Of a DNA stretch of 64,000 nt, positions 35,845-46,693 are shown piece after piece. The stretch covers positions 126,887-190,886 of the forward strand of contig CAJNYU010004477.1 in the NCBI GenBank assembly GCA_905331475.1. Reading direction: 5' to 3'. The notes below the pieces were generated by a model. That model was given only the letters and a program-made list of their open reading frames with translations, had not been told where the DNA came from and made no database searches. A program made the position numbers and the translations under genes. The DNA is from Rotaria socialis. Lineage: Eukaryota; Rotifera; Eurotatoria; Philodinida; Philodinidae. Every line of letters begins with the position of its first letter. Position 1 is the stretch's first letter.

Positions 35845-37181
35845 CAGTGGCGGCGGAGTCACGGAGACCCGCGAGGCTTGAGCCTCACCTAAATTTGAGC
35901 AAATGAGGTTTAGTCTCACTTGCTTCGTACTGAATATTGTTATTTTTTCTCTCTCAAGATTTGCTATGATGTAAGCATCTAATCTAACACGCCTAGATAC
36001 ATATTCTCTCATATATCTATGTTATAGTGCGATTCAGTTGACGCTCATTTTTCTTTTGTTCTTCTATTCTGTTATCGTACAGATGAAATCAATTCCTTTA
36101 AGTAGTGTTTCATTGACACACATATACAAATAAAAGATGGATTCTCGGGGTTTCCAAACGTTAGACTGTTGTGTTTTTGACAGTTTCTTTCAATTATCTC
36201 AGAAACTGTAATGGCTAGAAAACTCATTCGATACACCTTATCTTGCTCTATGTATAATGTGAAAGTGATTCTTTTTTATTGAAGTTTCGAACTTCCGGAA
36301 ACTTTTTTTTGGCATCGGAACGCTGTTACTTGAAAGGACTCTTTTCACGGGTGGCACTGGAACAAGTACGATTTTTTCAAACAGCATTTCTTCAAATGAA
36401 CTTTTAAGTGGTAAAAAAGATTTTTCATAAGTCACATTTGTTGTAATAAAAAAATGCAAACAGCAAACGTAACGCTTCTACGCTATTTTTTATTGATCAA
36501 TTTAGGGCCACTTTACATGCTGATATTTATTTGATATTTAGAGTAATTGGTCTATTCTTTACATATAATCACCGTAAAAAAAAAACAAGTTGCTGCATCG
36601 AAGCGGAAGATCGTTATCATTACGAAAAGTTGAAACTCTTCAACAGTGTAAAAATTGTCTTGAGGAGTGAAAGTTAAATATAAACAGGCTATGTCTTAGA
36701 AAATTAAATTCCGCAGCGAATGTGGTATGGTAGGCAGCATTTTTCCAAAAATTTCTGTTTAAAAATTCAAAATACGATTTTTGAAAACCCTTAAATACGA
36801 TTTACGAAGCCAAAGTTTCATTTTTTTCAAGAAAAAAACTGCTAGATACATAATCAGCGCAAAATAAGCATCTAATGATCTATAAAGATCTCAGTCTGGA
36901 AAAAGAATTTTGAATAACTTGATCACCGAAGTATAGCATTAGGTGGACAAACCATTCTGTTGACTTGAAAAGTTATTGTTCGACTTTTGCATCAGAGCAG
37001 GAGCAACGAAAAGTATTTTTTGGTATTTTCTAATCTTTCTTTTTATGTTGACAATTTTTATTTTTACTGAAGTTTGATAAAAAAGAAGACTTATTTTCTG
37101 CTTGATACTTTGATAAAATTTCACGGTAGAAAAAAATATTATGAGCCTCACCCTCAGCTTAATGACGCTCTGCTGCCCCTG
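35845..37181. mobile_element. Possible decayed hAT-like non-autonomous element
   Basis: The left end CAGTGGCGGCGGAGTC is typical of hAT termini. At the right, GACGCTCTGCTGCCCCTG (ending 37181) is a diverged reverse complement (compare GACTCCGCCGCCACTG), and both ends carry a TGAGCCTCACC-like stretch. The flanking 8-mers (CCTCCACT and CCCTCGCT) match only in part. The interior has no credible transposase frame. Ends are inferred by eye. Confidence 0.4.
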
Positions 37182-37413
37182 CCCTCGCTCAAAGTTCGAT
37201 TGATCGAGCTGCCATTGTGCGTGTTAATACTTAAAAAATGTAAATGGTTCAAGGATTTGTTGACATTCTTTATATAAATTAGATGTTTCGTTTTAAAATT
37301 TTTTATATTCCTATCATGATAATATAATGAAGCTCAGAGAAGCAAAAAAAGAAAAGTAAACAAAACAATAGAAACAAGAAAAACATCCATATGGTCACAG
37401 GTCGAGGTTTACA

Positions 37414-37803
37414 GAGTCCATATACGATTGTAAACGGTCGTGTACGCTCCGCTTACCCCCGCACACGATCGTATTTGGTCGTAATACATGGTTCAGTATG
37501 ACGATCGTATATCTTCGTGTCTTGTACAGTAAAATGCGGAGCAAAACGGAGATCGTATACGGACTCAATTTCAGGTCAACAATTCCAGTGACCCGGAATC
37601 CAATCCGGATTTCATCGGGTTTGCTTGGAATTCGACGAGAACTGATAGGATTCAGTCGAATTTTATATCGGAATCCGGATCATTGGATTTCCACTTATTT
37701 CCGATAGTTCATCTTCATCCTGGGATGTACAGGAATCGTAAAAGACCGTTTTGTCTCCTTATATGACCGTATTTCGCCGTATACAGTCGTAAACGACCGT
37801 GTT
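37414..37803. repeat. Foldback-rich repeat with CGTATAC / ACGGTCGT motifs
   Basis: An inverted pair, GAGTCCATATACGAT at 37414 and its near-complement ending at 37566, encloses repeated TCGTA-type motifs; similar motifs recur at 37735-37803. Between them (about 37592-37693) is another palindrome built on GGAATCCAATCCGGAT. GC content is higher than in the surroundings. It resembles nested small inverted-repeat elements. No gene. Confidence 0.5.
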
Positions 37804-37916
37804 TGTTCGACATGGCGTGGCTTAGTAATCAAATATTGATTTTGCAATCAGACATGTTGTACACTACGTTGATCACGTTCTTAAATAGAAGAATGAAAGG
37901 AATACATGAAGGAATG

Positions 37917-38058
37917 TTAAAATTTCAGATCTCGCTCAGCATCTTTCATTTTGTCTAAATATAATTTGAGAAGATAACGCTGAGCAATAGCATCAATAAC
38001 CTCTTTCACCTCTTCAATGGTTCGATTGATTTTGATAATGTTAAATTTACTTGCGCCT
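37917..38058 (-). pseudogene. Orphan 3'-terminal exon-like fragment, possibly nucleotide-kinase tail
   Basis: An open stretch of about 46 codons (starting GASKFNIIKINRTIEEVKEV and ending DKMKDAERDLKF, stop at 37917-37919) with an acceptor-like TTTCTGAG before it. Codon use looks coding, and the sequence vaguely resembles C-terminal tails of thymidylate-kinase-like enzymes (NIIKI...IEEV). No upstream exons were found; repeats occupy that side. Probably a broken gene remnant. Family assignment is weak. Confidence 0.3.
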
Positions 38059-38184
38059 CAGAAAGGCCTAAGAACACGCGAGAGAATGTCTATCATTTCT
38101 CAGCTTATTATTTTCCTGAATATCGTGACTATAAATCAAGAATAAAAGTTCATCTACATAAAATATTCATTTATCGTTTGATAT

Positions 38185-38418
38185 CCAGGTCGAACAGTCC
38201 GGCCTGGAAACGGTCGGCTCCGGGTAGTTTCGATCAATTCCTGCCGGAAAGTACCGAAGCCTGGCAGGAATTCGACGGAAAAGTTTGGCCGTATTTTTGA
38301 CCAGAATACTGCTTCCATGTTCCAGCGATTTCCCGTGTTTTCCTGCAGGATATGGTGACTGTCAGGCATATTTCCTGGTGTATTATACGGGATCCGGTGG
38401 CCGGAATGTTCGACCTGG
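38185..38418. repeat. 234-bp inverted-repeat element with internal hairpin
   Basis: Termini CCAGGTCGAACAGTCCGGCC and GGCCGGAATGTTCGACCTGG are inverted repeats of each other with about one mismatch in 20. Inside is a perfect 10-bp hairpin (AATTCCTGCC at 38236-38245 and its complement at 38263-38272). The element is GC-rich in an AT-rich setting. No clear target duplication was seen. It shares motifs with the palindrome at 37592-37693. Confidence 0.65.
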
Positions 38419-38817
38419 GGCCAGATAATATTCTACAAGATTTGTAATAATTTCGCATGGAGATGTACTTATCCATTGATTTCCCATTCGAATGTCTACT
38501 ATATTTAAGATATTTAATCTACGTTGTGATCGCTCACTCTCCGATGCTATACGGTAAAGCAGGTGATAAAGCTGTAGGAATCTTGATATCAGTCTATTTT
38601 TCATTAAGAAAGCTTGTATTAGATAATAAATAATGTAGAACTGCAATTATGGATTTAAAAGTAAATGCAAACCAACGTTTTTAATAGAAATCTAAAATAG
38701 GATGTAGACATACACTCTACTTTTCCGTGTAGCGTGTAACTGTACACTGTATTTCGGAGATCAAAATGTAAAAAATGTACAAGAAGTTAAAATGTTGATT
38801 TGTACAGATAAAAAAAG

Positions 38818-40150
38818 CAAGGGGGAAAAAGCGGATTCCGTCTATCCGGGATACGGTCGCGATCCAGAGGATCCAGAGGATACGAAGGATCCACCGACGA
38901 TACAGAGGATACGAAGGATCTAGCGACGATACAGAGGATACAGAACATAAGATCATAGCTAGGGGCGGCATTTCAATTTTGAAAACACTTTAATAGAGTA
39001 TGAAAGTTTAAATTAATGTTTTAAATATTAAATGTTAAAGTTAAGGACATTTTAGCNNNNNNNNNNNNNNNNNNNNNNNNNNNNNNNNNNNNNNNNNNNN
39101 NNNNNNNNNNNNNNNNNNNNNNNNNNNNNNNNNNNNNNNNNNNNNNNNNNNNNNNNNNNNNNNNNNNNNNNNNNNNNNNNNNNNNNNNNNNNNNNNNNNN
39201 NNNNNNNNNNNNNNNNNNNNNNNNNNNNNNNNNNNNNNNNNNNNNNNNNNNNNNNNNNNNNNNNNNNNNNNNNNNNNNNNNNNNNNNNNNNNNNNNNNNN
39301 NNNNNNNNNNNNNNNNNNNNNNNNNNNNNNNNNNNNNNNNNNNNNNNNNNNNNNNNNNNNNNNNNNNNNNNNNNNNNNNNNNNNNNNNNNNNNNNNNNNN
39401 NNNNNNNNNNNNNNNNNNNNNNNNNNNNNNNNNNNNNNNNNNNNNNNNNNNNNNNNNNNNNNNNNNNNNNNNNNNNNNNNNNNNNNNNNNNNNNNNNNNN
39501 NNNNNNNNNNNNNNNNNNNNNNNNNNNNNNNNNNNNNNNNNNNNNNNNNNNNNNNNNNNNNNNNNNNNNNNNNNNNNNNNNNNNNNNNNNNNNNNNNNNN
39601 NNNNNNNNNNNNNNNNNNNNNNNNNNNNNNNNNNNNNNNNNNNNNNNNNNNNNNNNNNNNNNNNNNNNNNNNNNNNNNNNNNNNNNNNNNNNNNNNNNNN
39701 NNNNNNNNNNNNNNNNNNNNNNNNNNNNNNNNNNNNNNNNNNNNNNNNNNNNNNNNNNNNNNNNNNNNNNNNNNNNNNNNNNNNNNNNNNNNNNNNNNNN
39801 NNNNNNNNNNNNNNNNNNNNNCACGGGTGGAGAACTTAAATCTATCATAAAAATCGAGCATTTGAAGACCCAGACCCATCATCACAATATGGGGCTTGCG
39901 GACTCGGGACTATTATCAGAATATAAGGCTTAAGAACCTAGGACTATCATCAGAGTATAGGTCTTGAAGGCCTAGAACTATCATCAAAATATAGGACTTA
40001 AGGACTCAAGGGTATTGTCATAAAATAAGTCTTGAGGACCCAAGCATGTTGCCATTATATAGGACTTGCGGATCGTGGGATCCGGGATACGTACAACCCA
40101 TCGGGGATACAGAGGATCCCTGCGATCCACAATCCGCTTTTTCTCCCTTG
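38818..40150. mobile_element. Non-autonomous DNA transposon with 20-bp TIRs and 9-bp target duplication
   Basis: The left terminus CAAGGGGGAAAAAGCGGATT and right terminus (reverse complement CAAGGGAGAAAAAGCGGATT) differ at one position. The identical 9-mer TAAAAAAAG flanks both ends (38809-38817 and 40151-40159). A 9-bp duplication is usual for Mutator-like elements (family knowledge). The interior carries two minisatellites: a roughly 29-bp GGATACGAAGGATC-type unit at 38861-38950 and a roughly 34-bp GACTTGAGGACC-type unit, about 5.5 copies, at 39892-40078. A 765-N gap lies in the middle, so the true length and any transposase are unknown. Confidence 0.75.
39057..39821. other. Assembly gap (765 N)
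   Basis: Run of undetermined bases inside the transposon. Its size may be an estimate. Open frames reported through it are meaningless. Confidence 1.
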
Positions 40151-40159
40151 TAAAAAAAG

Positions 40160-40911
40160 ACTTCTATTAAAAAGATACTGTCATTTTATTCCTCACATTA
40201 ATGAGCGCACGAAAATTTTAAACTTAAACTAAAGCAAATTTACTTTAAGATAGATTCTTCTCTGCTGTTTTTCTTTTCTTTTATTGCTTTCCAAAAATGA
40301 TTTCATTATCACCATGTTCATATCGGACTGTGCAGAAGCGAAACAATATACTCAGTTATGTGAACATGGATGATATTATAGCGTCTCTACCTATTTTTCT
40401 ATTGGAGGAGACATGAAAATTACGTTTAATGGAAAAATTTTCTTTCTTTTAATCATGAAAGCACAAAACTTTTTGTAAAAAACATCGTGTAAAAACGCAA
40501 ATCATCGTGTACAGTATATACACCCTATTTTTTTTCAGGGCGTAAAATAGGGTGTAAATCCTATTTTATTAGGGTACCGTACATTTTGTTTTGCTGGGTA
40601 CACTCTTCAATTAAAAACACTGATGTGAACGTATTTATAGATCATTAATTATGCAGTTCATGTACTAGTGTCATCTATCTAAAATATTATAGTGTTATCG
40701 TAGTTGTATTTGCAATTAAAAATTTTCAAATAATGATTTAAAAAATGAGAGAATCATTAATCTTTGATAATTTTTTCTCTAATTAAAAATATATGATTGG
40801 TGGGATTGTTGAACATCCTGTCCTGACGTGGTAATGCTGGCAAACATTCTGATCTAACAGACAACTTGTGTCAATTCCTCACCGACTTCTTTTCCAGCAA
40901 TACTGACACCC
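40160..40911. other. Intergenic, upstream of TMED10, with 12-bp hairpin
   Basis: Contains a perfect inverted repeat, ACACCCTATTTT at 40520-40531 and AAAATAGGGTGT at 40544-40555 with a 12-base loop. Acceptor-like TTCTTTTCCAG ends at 40897, fourteen bases before the TMED10 start. No gene seen. Confidence 0.5.
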
Positions 40912-41610
40912 ATGCAATACATTCTAAGTTTTCTCACTTTTTCAATAGTTTTTATTGCATATACACAGTCAATCAGTTTCAATCTACCGATTAACACTAG
41001 AAAATGTTTAAAAGAAGAGATTCACAAAGTATGCTATTTAATTCTTTTCACATAATTGCACTTTGACAAACATTTGCATCTAATTAAGGATACGATGGTG
41101 ACTGGTGATTATGATATAACTGTTCGACCTGGTTTACCTACTCATGTTGAAGTCAAGGATACTAAAGGACATACATTATTTAATAAAGAAGATGCTACTA
41201 AGGGAAAATTTGCGTTTACAACAGAAGAATTCGATATATTCGATATCTGTTTTGAAACTAAAACACCACATGGTCAACAACAACATCTATCTCCCCATCA
41301 TACAACAAAAGAAGTAACATTTACAATAAAACATGGTGTTGAAACAAAAGATTATGATGCATTAGCTAAAGCTAATAAATTGAAACCATTAGAAGTTGAA
41401 TTAAATCGTTTAGAAGATTTGTCAACTGCTATTGTATCGGACTTTGCTTATATGAAAGAACGTGAAGAAGAAATGCGCAATACAAACGAATCAACGAATA
41501 ATAAAGTTCTTTATTTTTCCATTTTTTCAATGGGTTGTCTCATGAGTTTAGCCATATGGCAAGTACTCTATTTACGACGATATTTTAAAGCTAAAAAGCT
41601 TATTGATTAA
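40912..41610 (+). CDS. TMED10: p24 family cargo receptor TMED10 (Tmp21)
   Basis: Two exons (40912-41028 and 41089-41610). Exon 1 encodes a signal peptide and [20 protein letters not shown], the conserved start of the mature GOLD domain. The rest matches TMED10: [42 protein letters not shown], a coiled-coil [14 protein letters not shown], the TM segment [20 protein letters not shown] and the cytosolic tail [13 protein letters not shown]. The tail has the FF/YF COPII motif and dilysine KKxx COPI motif. Acts in ER-Golgi cycling. PDIA4, another early-secretory gene, starts 181 bp downstream on the same strand. [11 protein letters not shown] insertion in the GOLD domain differs from human. Confidence 0.96.
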
Positions 41611-41791
41611 ATTTATTATTATCTCAGTACTCAGTAGAAAGCTGCACTATTCTGTTTAACATTGTTTTCTGTTCACTTTTCTTTTTGTTGTTTTCTTTTT
41701 CTAGTCGTGCTAACTAAAATCATTATTTGAAGAACTAGGCACTATTTTTATTTATGACGTTTAATCTGATGTATTTAACTTTTATTGTAGA

Positions 41792-44514
41792 ATGCGTTCT
41801 ATTCTGATACTAGCTTGCACCTGCTTCTTAGCATTGGCTGTTGACGATTTTGTTATGCCGGGTAGCGGTGATAGTATATTATCCGGTCCAAATGTTGTCG
41901 TTGATTTAGGTCAAGATAATTTTACACAATTCATTCAACAACATTCAGTCGTAGTTGCTGAATTCTATGCGCCATGGTAAATATCATGAATTGCTTTTTT
42001 TTTTGAAAATTATATTGAGAAAGTACAGAACTTCTCTAACTAATCGATCATACTTGTAAATTTTTATAGAGAGAAACTTGTTAAGAATATTTTATATGAG
42101 AAATTTTAAAGTATTTTGATTAGCGTCGATCTTATTCTAGTTAGATTCGAAATGTAATCCAGTAGGGTCTAGTTTCTCTGTAGAAATATCTTTCTGCTGT
42201 CTTAGACGTGACACATAGTCGTTTTACTTATGTTTACTTTTGATTTAATCTTTAGGTGTCATCATTGTAAGCAATTAACTCCACACTATGAAGAAGCTGC
42301 ACGTTTACTGAAAGATAGTGAAAATCCAGTAGCTTTTGCTAAAATCGATGCTACAGTTGAACAAACATTAGCACAAGAATATTCTATTCAAGGTTATCCA
42401 ACATTAAAAATCTTTCATAAAAATAGTCCAAAACCAATTGATTATGATGGTCCTCGTCAGTCAGGTCCAGCGATTGCTGATTATATGAAAGAGTTTGCTG
42501 ATCCTAGTTGGACACCTCCACCATCGGATGTTGCTGTTCTTACTGCTGAAAATTTTTCAGACTTTATTTCGAATCAAGAATTAGCATTAGTTGAATTTTA
42601 TGCTCCATGGTGTGGCCATTGTAAACGTCTTGAACCGAAATTTGAAAAAGCAGCTACATTATTAAAAAAAGATACTAACATTCGCTTAGCAAAAATTGAT
42701 GCTACGACTCATGCTGATTTAGCTAGTAGTCATAATGTTACTGGGTATGACATCGAATAAGATTGTTTTTTTAATTTCAATAGATTTCTTTAGATATCCA
42801 ACTTTATTCGTCTATCGCAAGGGTAGTAAACGAATAGTCTATGATGGTGAGCAGACTGAAGATGGAATTGTGACATATATGAAAGAATTGTTATCGTTAC
42901 CAAGTCGTGAAATACGAAATGTTAATGATTATAAGAGTTTATTTCGAAAGAATGATCAACCAATTATAATTGGTGTTTTTCAAAATGAACAAGATGCTTT
43001 ATTTCAATTATTTATTGATTATGCATATAAAACACGAAAGATTTTTCAATTTGGACACACATTTGAAAAACTATCAACTTTAAGCGATGTTCAAGCACCA
43101 GCCATTGTTCTTCAACATCACACTGATGTTCGATCGAAATATGAAAAAGAAAAATTTATTTTTAATAAAGTCAGTTAGAATAAATAAGATATTCAAATAT
43201 AAATTATTATATTTCCTTTTAGGATAATGCAGTTGACAGTGATATTGAACAATTTGTTGCACAAAATCAAATACCATTAGTCGGTATAATAACACAAGAG
43301 AATCAGCAAAATATTTATTTATCACGACGTCCAATATGTATTGTTATCTATGATCTTGATTTTTCATTTGATCATCGTGAACGAACACAATATTGGAGAA
43401 CTAAAATACTTAAAGTTGCTAATAACTTTAAAAGCAAATGTACATTTGCTATAGCTGATGAAGCAAAAATGTCATCGCTATTAAAAGAATTTGGTCTTGA
43501 AGACTCAGGTGAAGATGTAAATGTTGGTTGCTATGATATGAAAGGTTTAAAATATCGTATGGAAGATAATGATGAATTTACATCGGAATCATTTGAAAAT
43601 TTTGTTGATCGATTGGATAAAGGCAAAATTAAACCATATTTTAAGTCGCAACCAATACCAAAACAAGCAATTGTTAATGGAATACATACAGTTGTTGGAA
43701 AAAATTTTGATAAAATTGTTAATGATAATAAAAAACATGTTGTTATCTTTTTCTATGCACCATGGTAGGATATTCTCACACCTCGTACTTTGACTAGTAA
43801 GAGAAAATACACATCTGTCGGACGTTGTTCTACTCGACAGTATGCTTTCAACCAGGCCTTGTTGAAAAATAGAACGAACTCAAATTCAAGGTCTATTACA
43901 TAATAGAGAATCTTGAGAGTTAAATTAAATGTTTTTCTATAGGGACCTTGCGTATTCATCAAAGCATTAACAAAATGTATATCTCTCTCTGTCTCGCGAA
44001 ATATACAATACCTGAAAACAAAAGTAGTATATGATAATAAGAGGATAACATATCATTGAGTCCCTCGTCAAAGCTATCGAACTTGTTTTTAGCAATGACA
44101 AACTTCATGTAGGCAATGACATAATTGCGTAAGCATAGTATGAAATCAAACAACGTCCGACAGTTACAAACATATCTTGATGAGTTATGCGAGAAGTTTT
44201 TTCTTAACTGTTAATTTTTACATCTCTATTTTCTATGTATCATTGTTTTTTTCTATTATAGGTGTGGACATTGTAATGATTTCAAACCAACATACAGTAA
44301 ACTTGCTCAAAGTTATGCTGGTCAATCAAATCTCATTTTAGCTCAGATGGATGCTACAGCGAACGATATTCCTCAAGGTTTCGAAGTCACTGGTTATCCA
44401 ACGATTTTTATTGTACCAACCAATAATAAACCGGTGAAATATGAAGGAAATCGAGACATCAACGATTTAGTTAACTTTATTAATAAAAATATAGGATCAA
44501 AAACGGAACTTTAA
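41792..44514 (+). CDS. PDIA4: Protein disulfide-isomerase A4 (ERp72-like)
   Basis: Signal peptide [17 protein letters not shown], then three thioredoxin domains and two redox-inactive ones in the order a0-a-b-b'-a'. The active sites are CHHC (a0), CGHC (a) and CGHC (a'). The protein ends in KTEL, a KDEL-type ER-retention signal. Introns fall in the Trp codon just before the CxxC of both the first and last domains (phase 2), but not the middle one. The first CxxC is normally CGHC in PDIA4, so CHHC is unusual. Catalyses disulfide formation and isomerisation in the ER. An acceptor TTTATTGTAG ends one base before the ATG. Introns are about 275 bp (first) and about 495 bp (last). Confidence 0.96.
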
Positions 44515-45522
44515 AGAATCATGGTCAATTAAACATTTTCTTTTATCATTCCGTAGTTTATTATTGTTTGTTCTGTAATTTATTTATTTATTCGCAGTGT
44601 TTTGTTTTGTTTTCTGTTACCACTGGTGCTTTGCTTTTGCTTGAACATCGAAAAAATTCATCTATTCTTTGTTTTCATTGTAAATGAATTGGGGAAAATT
44701 AGAAATATGCTATTGTTAAGTTATAATATCATTATTCAAGTAAGATCATTGGGCTACATATGTAACTTAACTGTTTTTTTATTGTTAACTTATCTCACTG
44801 AATAATTATAATTAACGAATTATCTGTATTTCTAGATGACTTTTCAGACTTTAGTTTTCATTTATGGCTGATTTTTCAGCTCGATATTAAGTTTATGTTC
44901 GAATCCTCCGAACTATTATAAAAAAAAACTGACAATTTTGTATATAAATGAAATTGATCTTGTTAGTTCAAAGAATATTCACTATTGAAGGTCGCATAGT
45001 ATCAGTTAGAGAGGCTCGTTAAATAAATGAATACCCTGATTGACAAAGGAAAGTATTTCAAAATTTGATTTATTCATTACATGTACGGATCAAACTATTG
45101 AAAAATTTAACGTACTTATAGTCAATGTCATTTGCCTATAATTCAATGTTTCTGAAGTATTTATTTGTTTATGTTTGTCATGGTTGAATAGAGCTCGACA
45201 GAGTAACCTTGAAGACAAACGATATCGGACATATTCAAAATAAATTTTACAACAATCAGAATTTTCTATTAATTGTCCTTGTATCGTCAATATTCATGAT
45301 ATTTTAGACTTTTCTTTTTGTGAATTTGCACTTGAGTATATGTGCTACTGTTTTCGTTTCAAGGCGATTCGTCGAACTCTATTCATCCATGGCGGAAAAA
45401 GAAATACTGTTGAAATATTTACCTATGAGCACATTTCACAGAGTGTAAACAGCTTGAAATAGAAATACTTTGATCATATGTATTAAGAACAATAATTTTC
45501 ATCATAGTCAATTTGATGACAG
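44515..45522. other. Intergenic, downstream of PDIA4
   Basis: 3'UTR and AT-rich spacer. Open frames here have no conserved features. Confidence 0.5.
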
Positions 45523-45892
45523 CCCAGTGAAAAATATTCGTTGATTTCAATCAAATTATTGTGCAGCAGAATCCAATCCGATTGCGGATTGATTATTTCG
45601 ATTTTAATCGATCACCATTTAACCCAAACGTGATGTTATTGCTAGCCCAGTGGAAATTAGTTTGATTAAAATCTGATTGTTCTGTAGCACAATTCGAATT
45701 ATCAATCGCTTGACAATAAGGATTTTACTGAAAAATAATCCGATTTCAATCAAACTAATTTTCGCCGGGCTAGTCATAGCATTAAATTTGGGTTTAATGG
45801 TGATAGATTAAAATCAAAATTATCAATCGGATTGCGGATTGGATTTTGTTGCGCAATAATTTGATTGAAATCAGCGAATATTTTTCACTGGG
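45523..45892. mobile_element. 370-bp foldback/MITE with nested inverted repeats
   Basis: The outer ends CCCAGTGAAAAATATTCG and CGAATATTTTTCACTGGG are perfect complements. The arms extend about 185 bp each with scattered mismatches, so the whole unit folds on itself. Inside, a second inverted pair starts CCCAGTGGAAATTAGTTTGA (45645) and ends at 45769, sharing the CCCAGTG terminus. GACAG occurs just left of the element and two bases beyond its right end, a possible imperfect target duplication. No coding capacity. Confidence 0.8.
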
Positions 45893-46693
45893 TAGACAGG
45901 ATAATTATTTCGCATAAGATCCTTTTCGCTTAAAGTGCACGACCTTCGTTTCGCTAGTTAAAAACGGAATCAGTTTTATCTGAAATTAAACGAACTTTTC
46001 TAGTAGTATCACTTTCATATTTTGCACATCTCATATATGTGTCATGGTACTTGTTATCACAAGAGATAATGGTATACCTTTTATTAACTTCTTTCTCTCA
46101 AACAACGCATGCATATTAACAATCTTTTTATGGCATGTGCTACATTTTAAAAAATTATTGTCATGTGGATAATATTTTTGTTATGCTAATAATTGATTTC
46201 TTATACATGATGAACACAGAATAGAATTTATATATATAGCAATATTTTTCATAGAATTCTTTATGAATATTTAATAGAAACGCTAGTTGCTTTTGACGCC
46301 CAAAAATATCAATCAGTCATTTTATTTTTGTTTGTGGCTACTAGAGCTTAGAAATTTTTTGATTAGTATATATTCGTATAGACTGTTATTTTGAATAGTA
46401 TTTAACGGTTAGAACATGTCGAAATTCTTTTCGTGATACTTTCATTTGTTCTATTAGGTAGTATTTGGATTATGATCATCTGATCACAACGAACTCACAA
46501 GGCTGCTATTTCTTTGATAATGTCATTAAAAAGACTCGTGTGAATGTCATAGAGCAGAAACTGTCGAATTAGAAATGAGTAAAGGAATGCTATGTTTATG
46601 ATTCGTCAAAATAGAAATGAGTCATACTGATACGTCATATTTATAGATATATAGCTATGTCGATTATTATTTATTTCATTTGAGTGAACAATA
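45893..46693. other. Intergenic, upstream of STAM
   Basis: AT-rich. A TTTATTTCATTTGAG acceptor-like tract ends nine bases before the STAM start. No gene or clear repeat. Confidence 0.45.

Noticed and set aside
39021..39885. Long open frames of about 275 codons on the minus strand
   Set aside because: They consist almost entirely of undetermined bases in the assembly gap.
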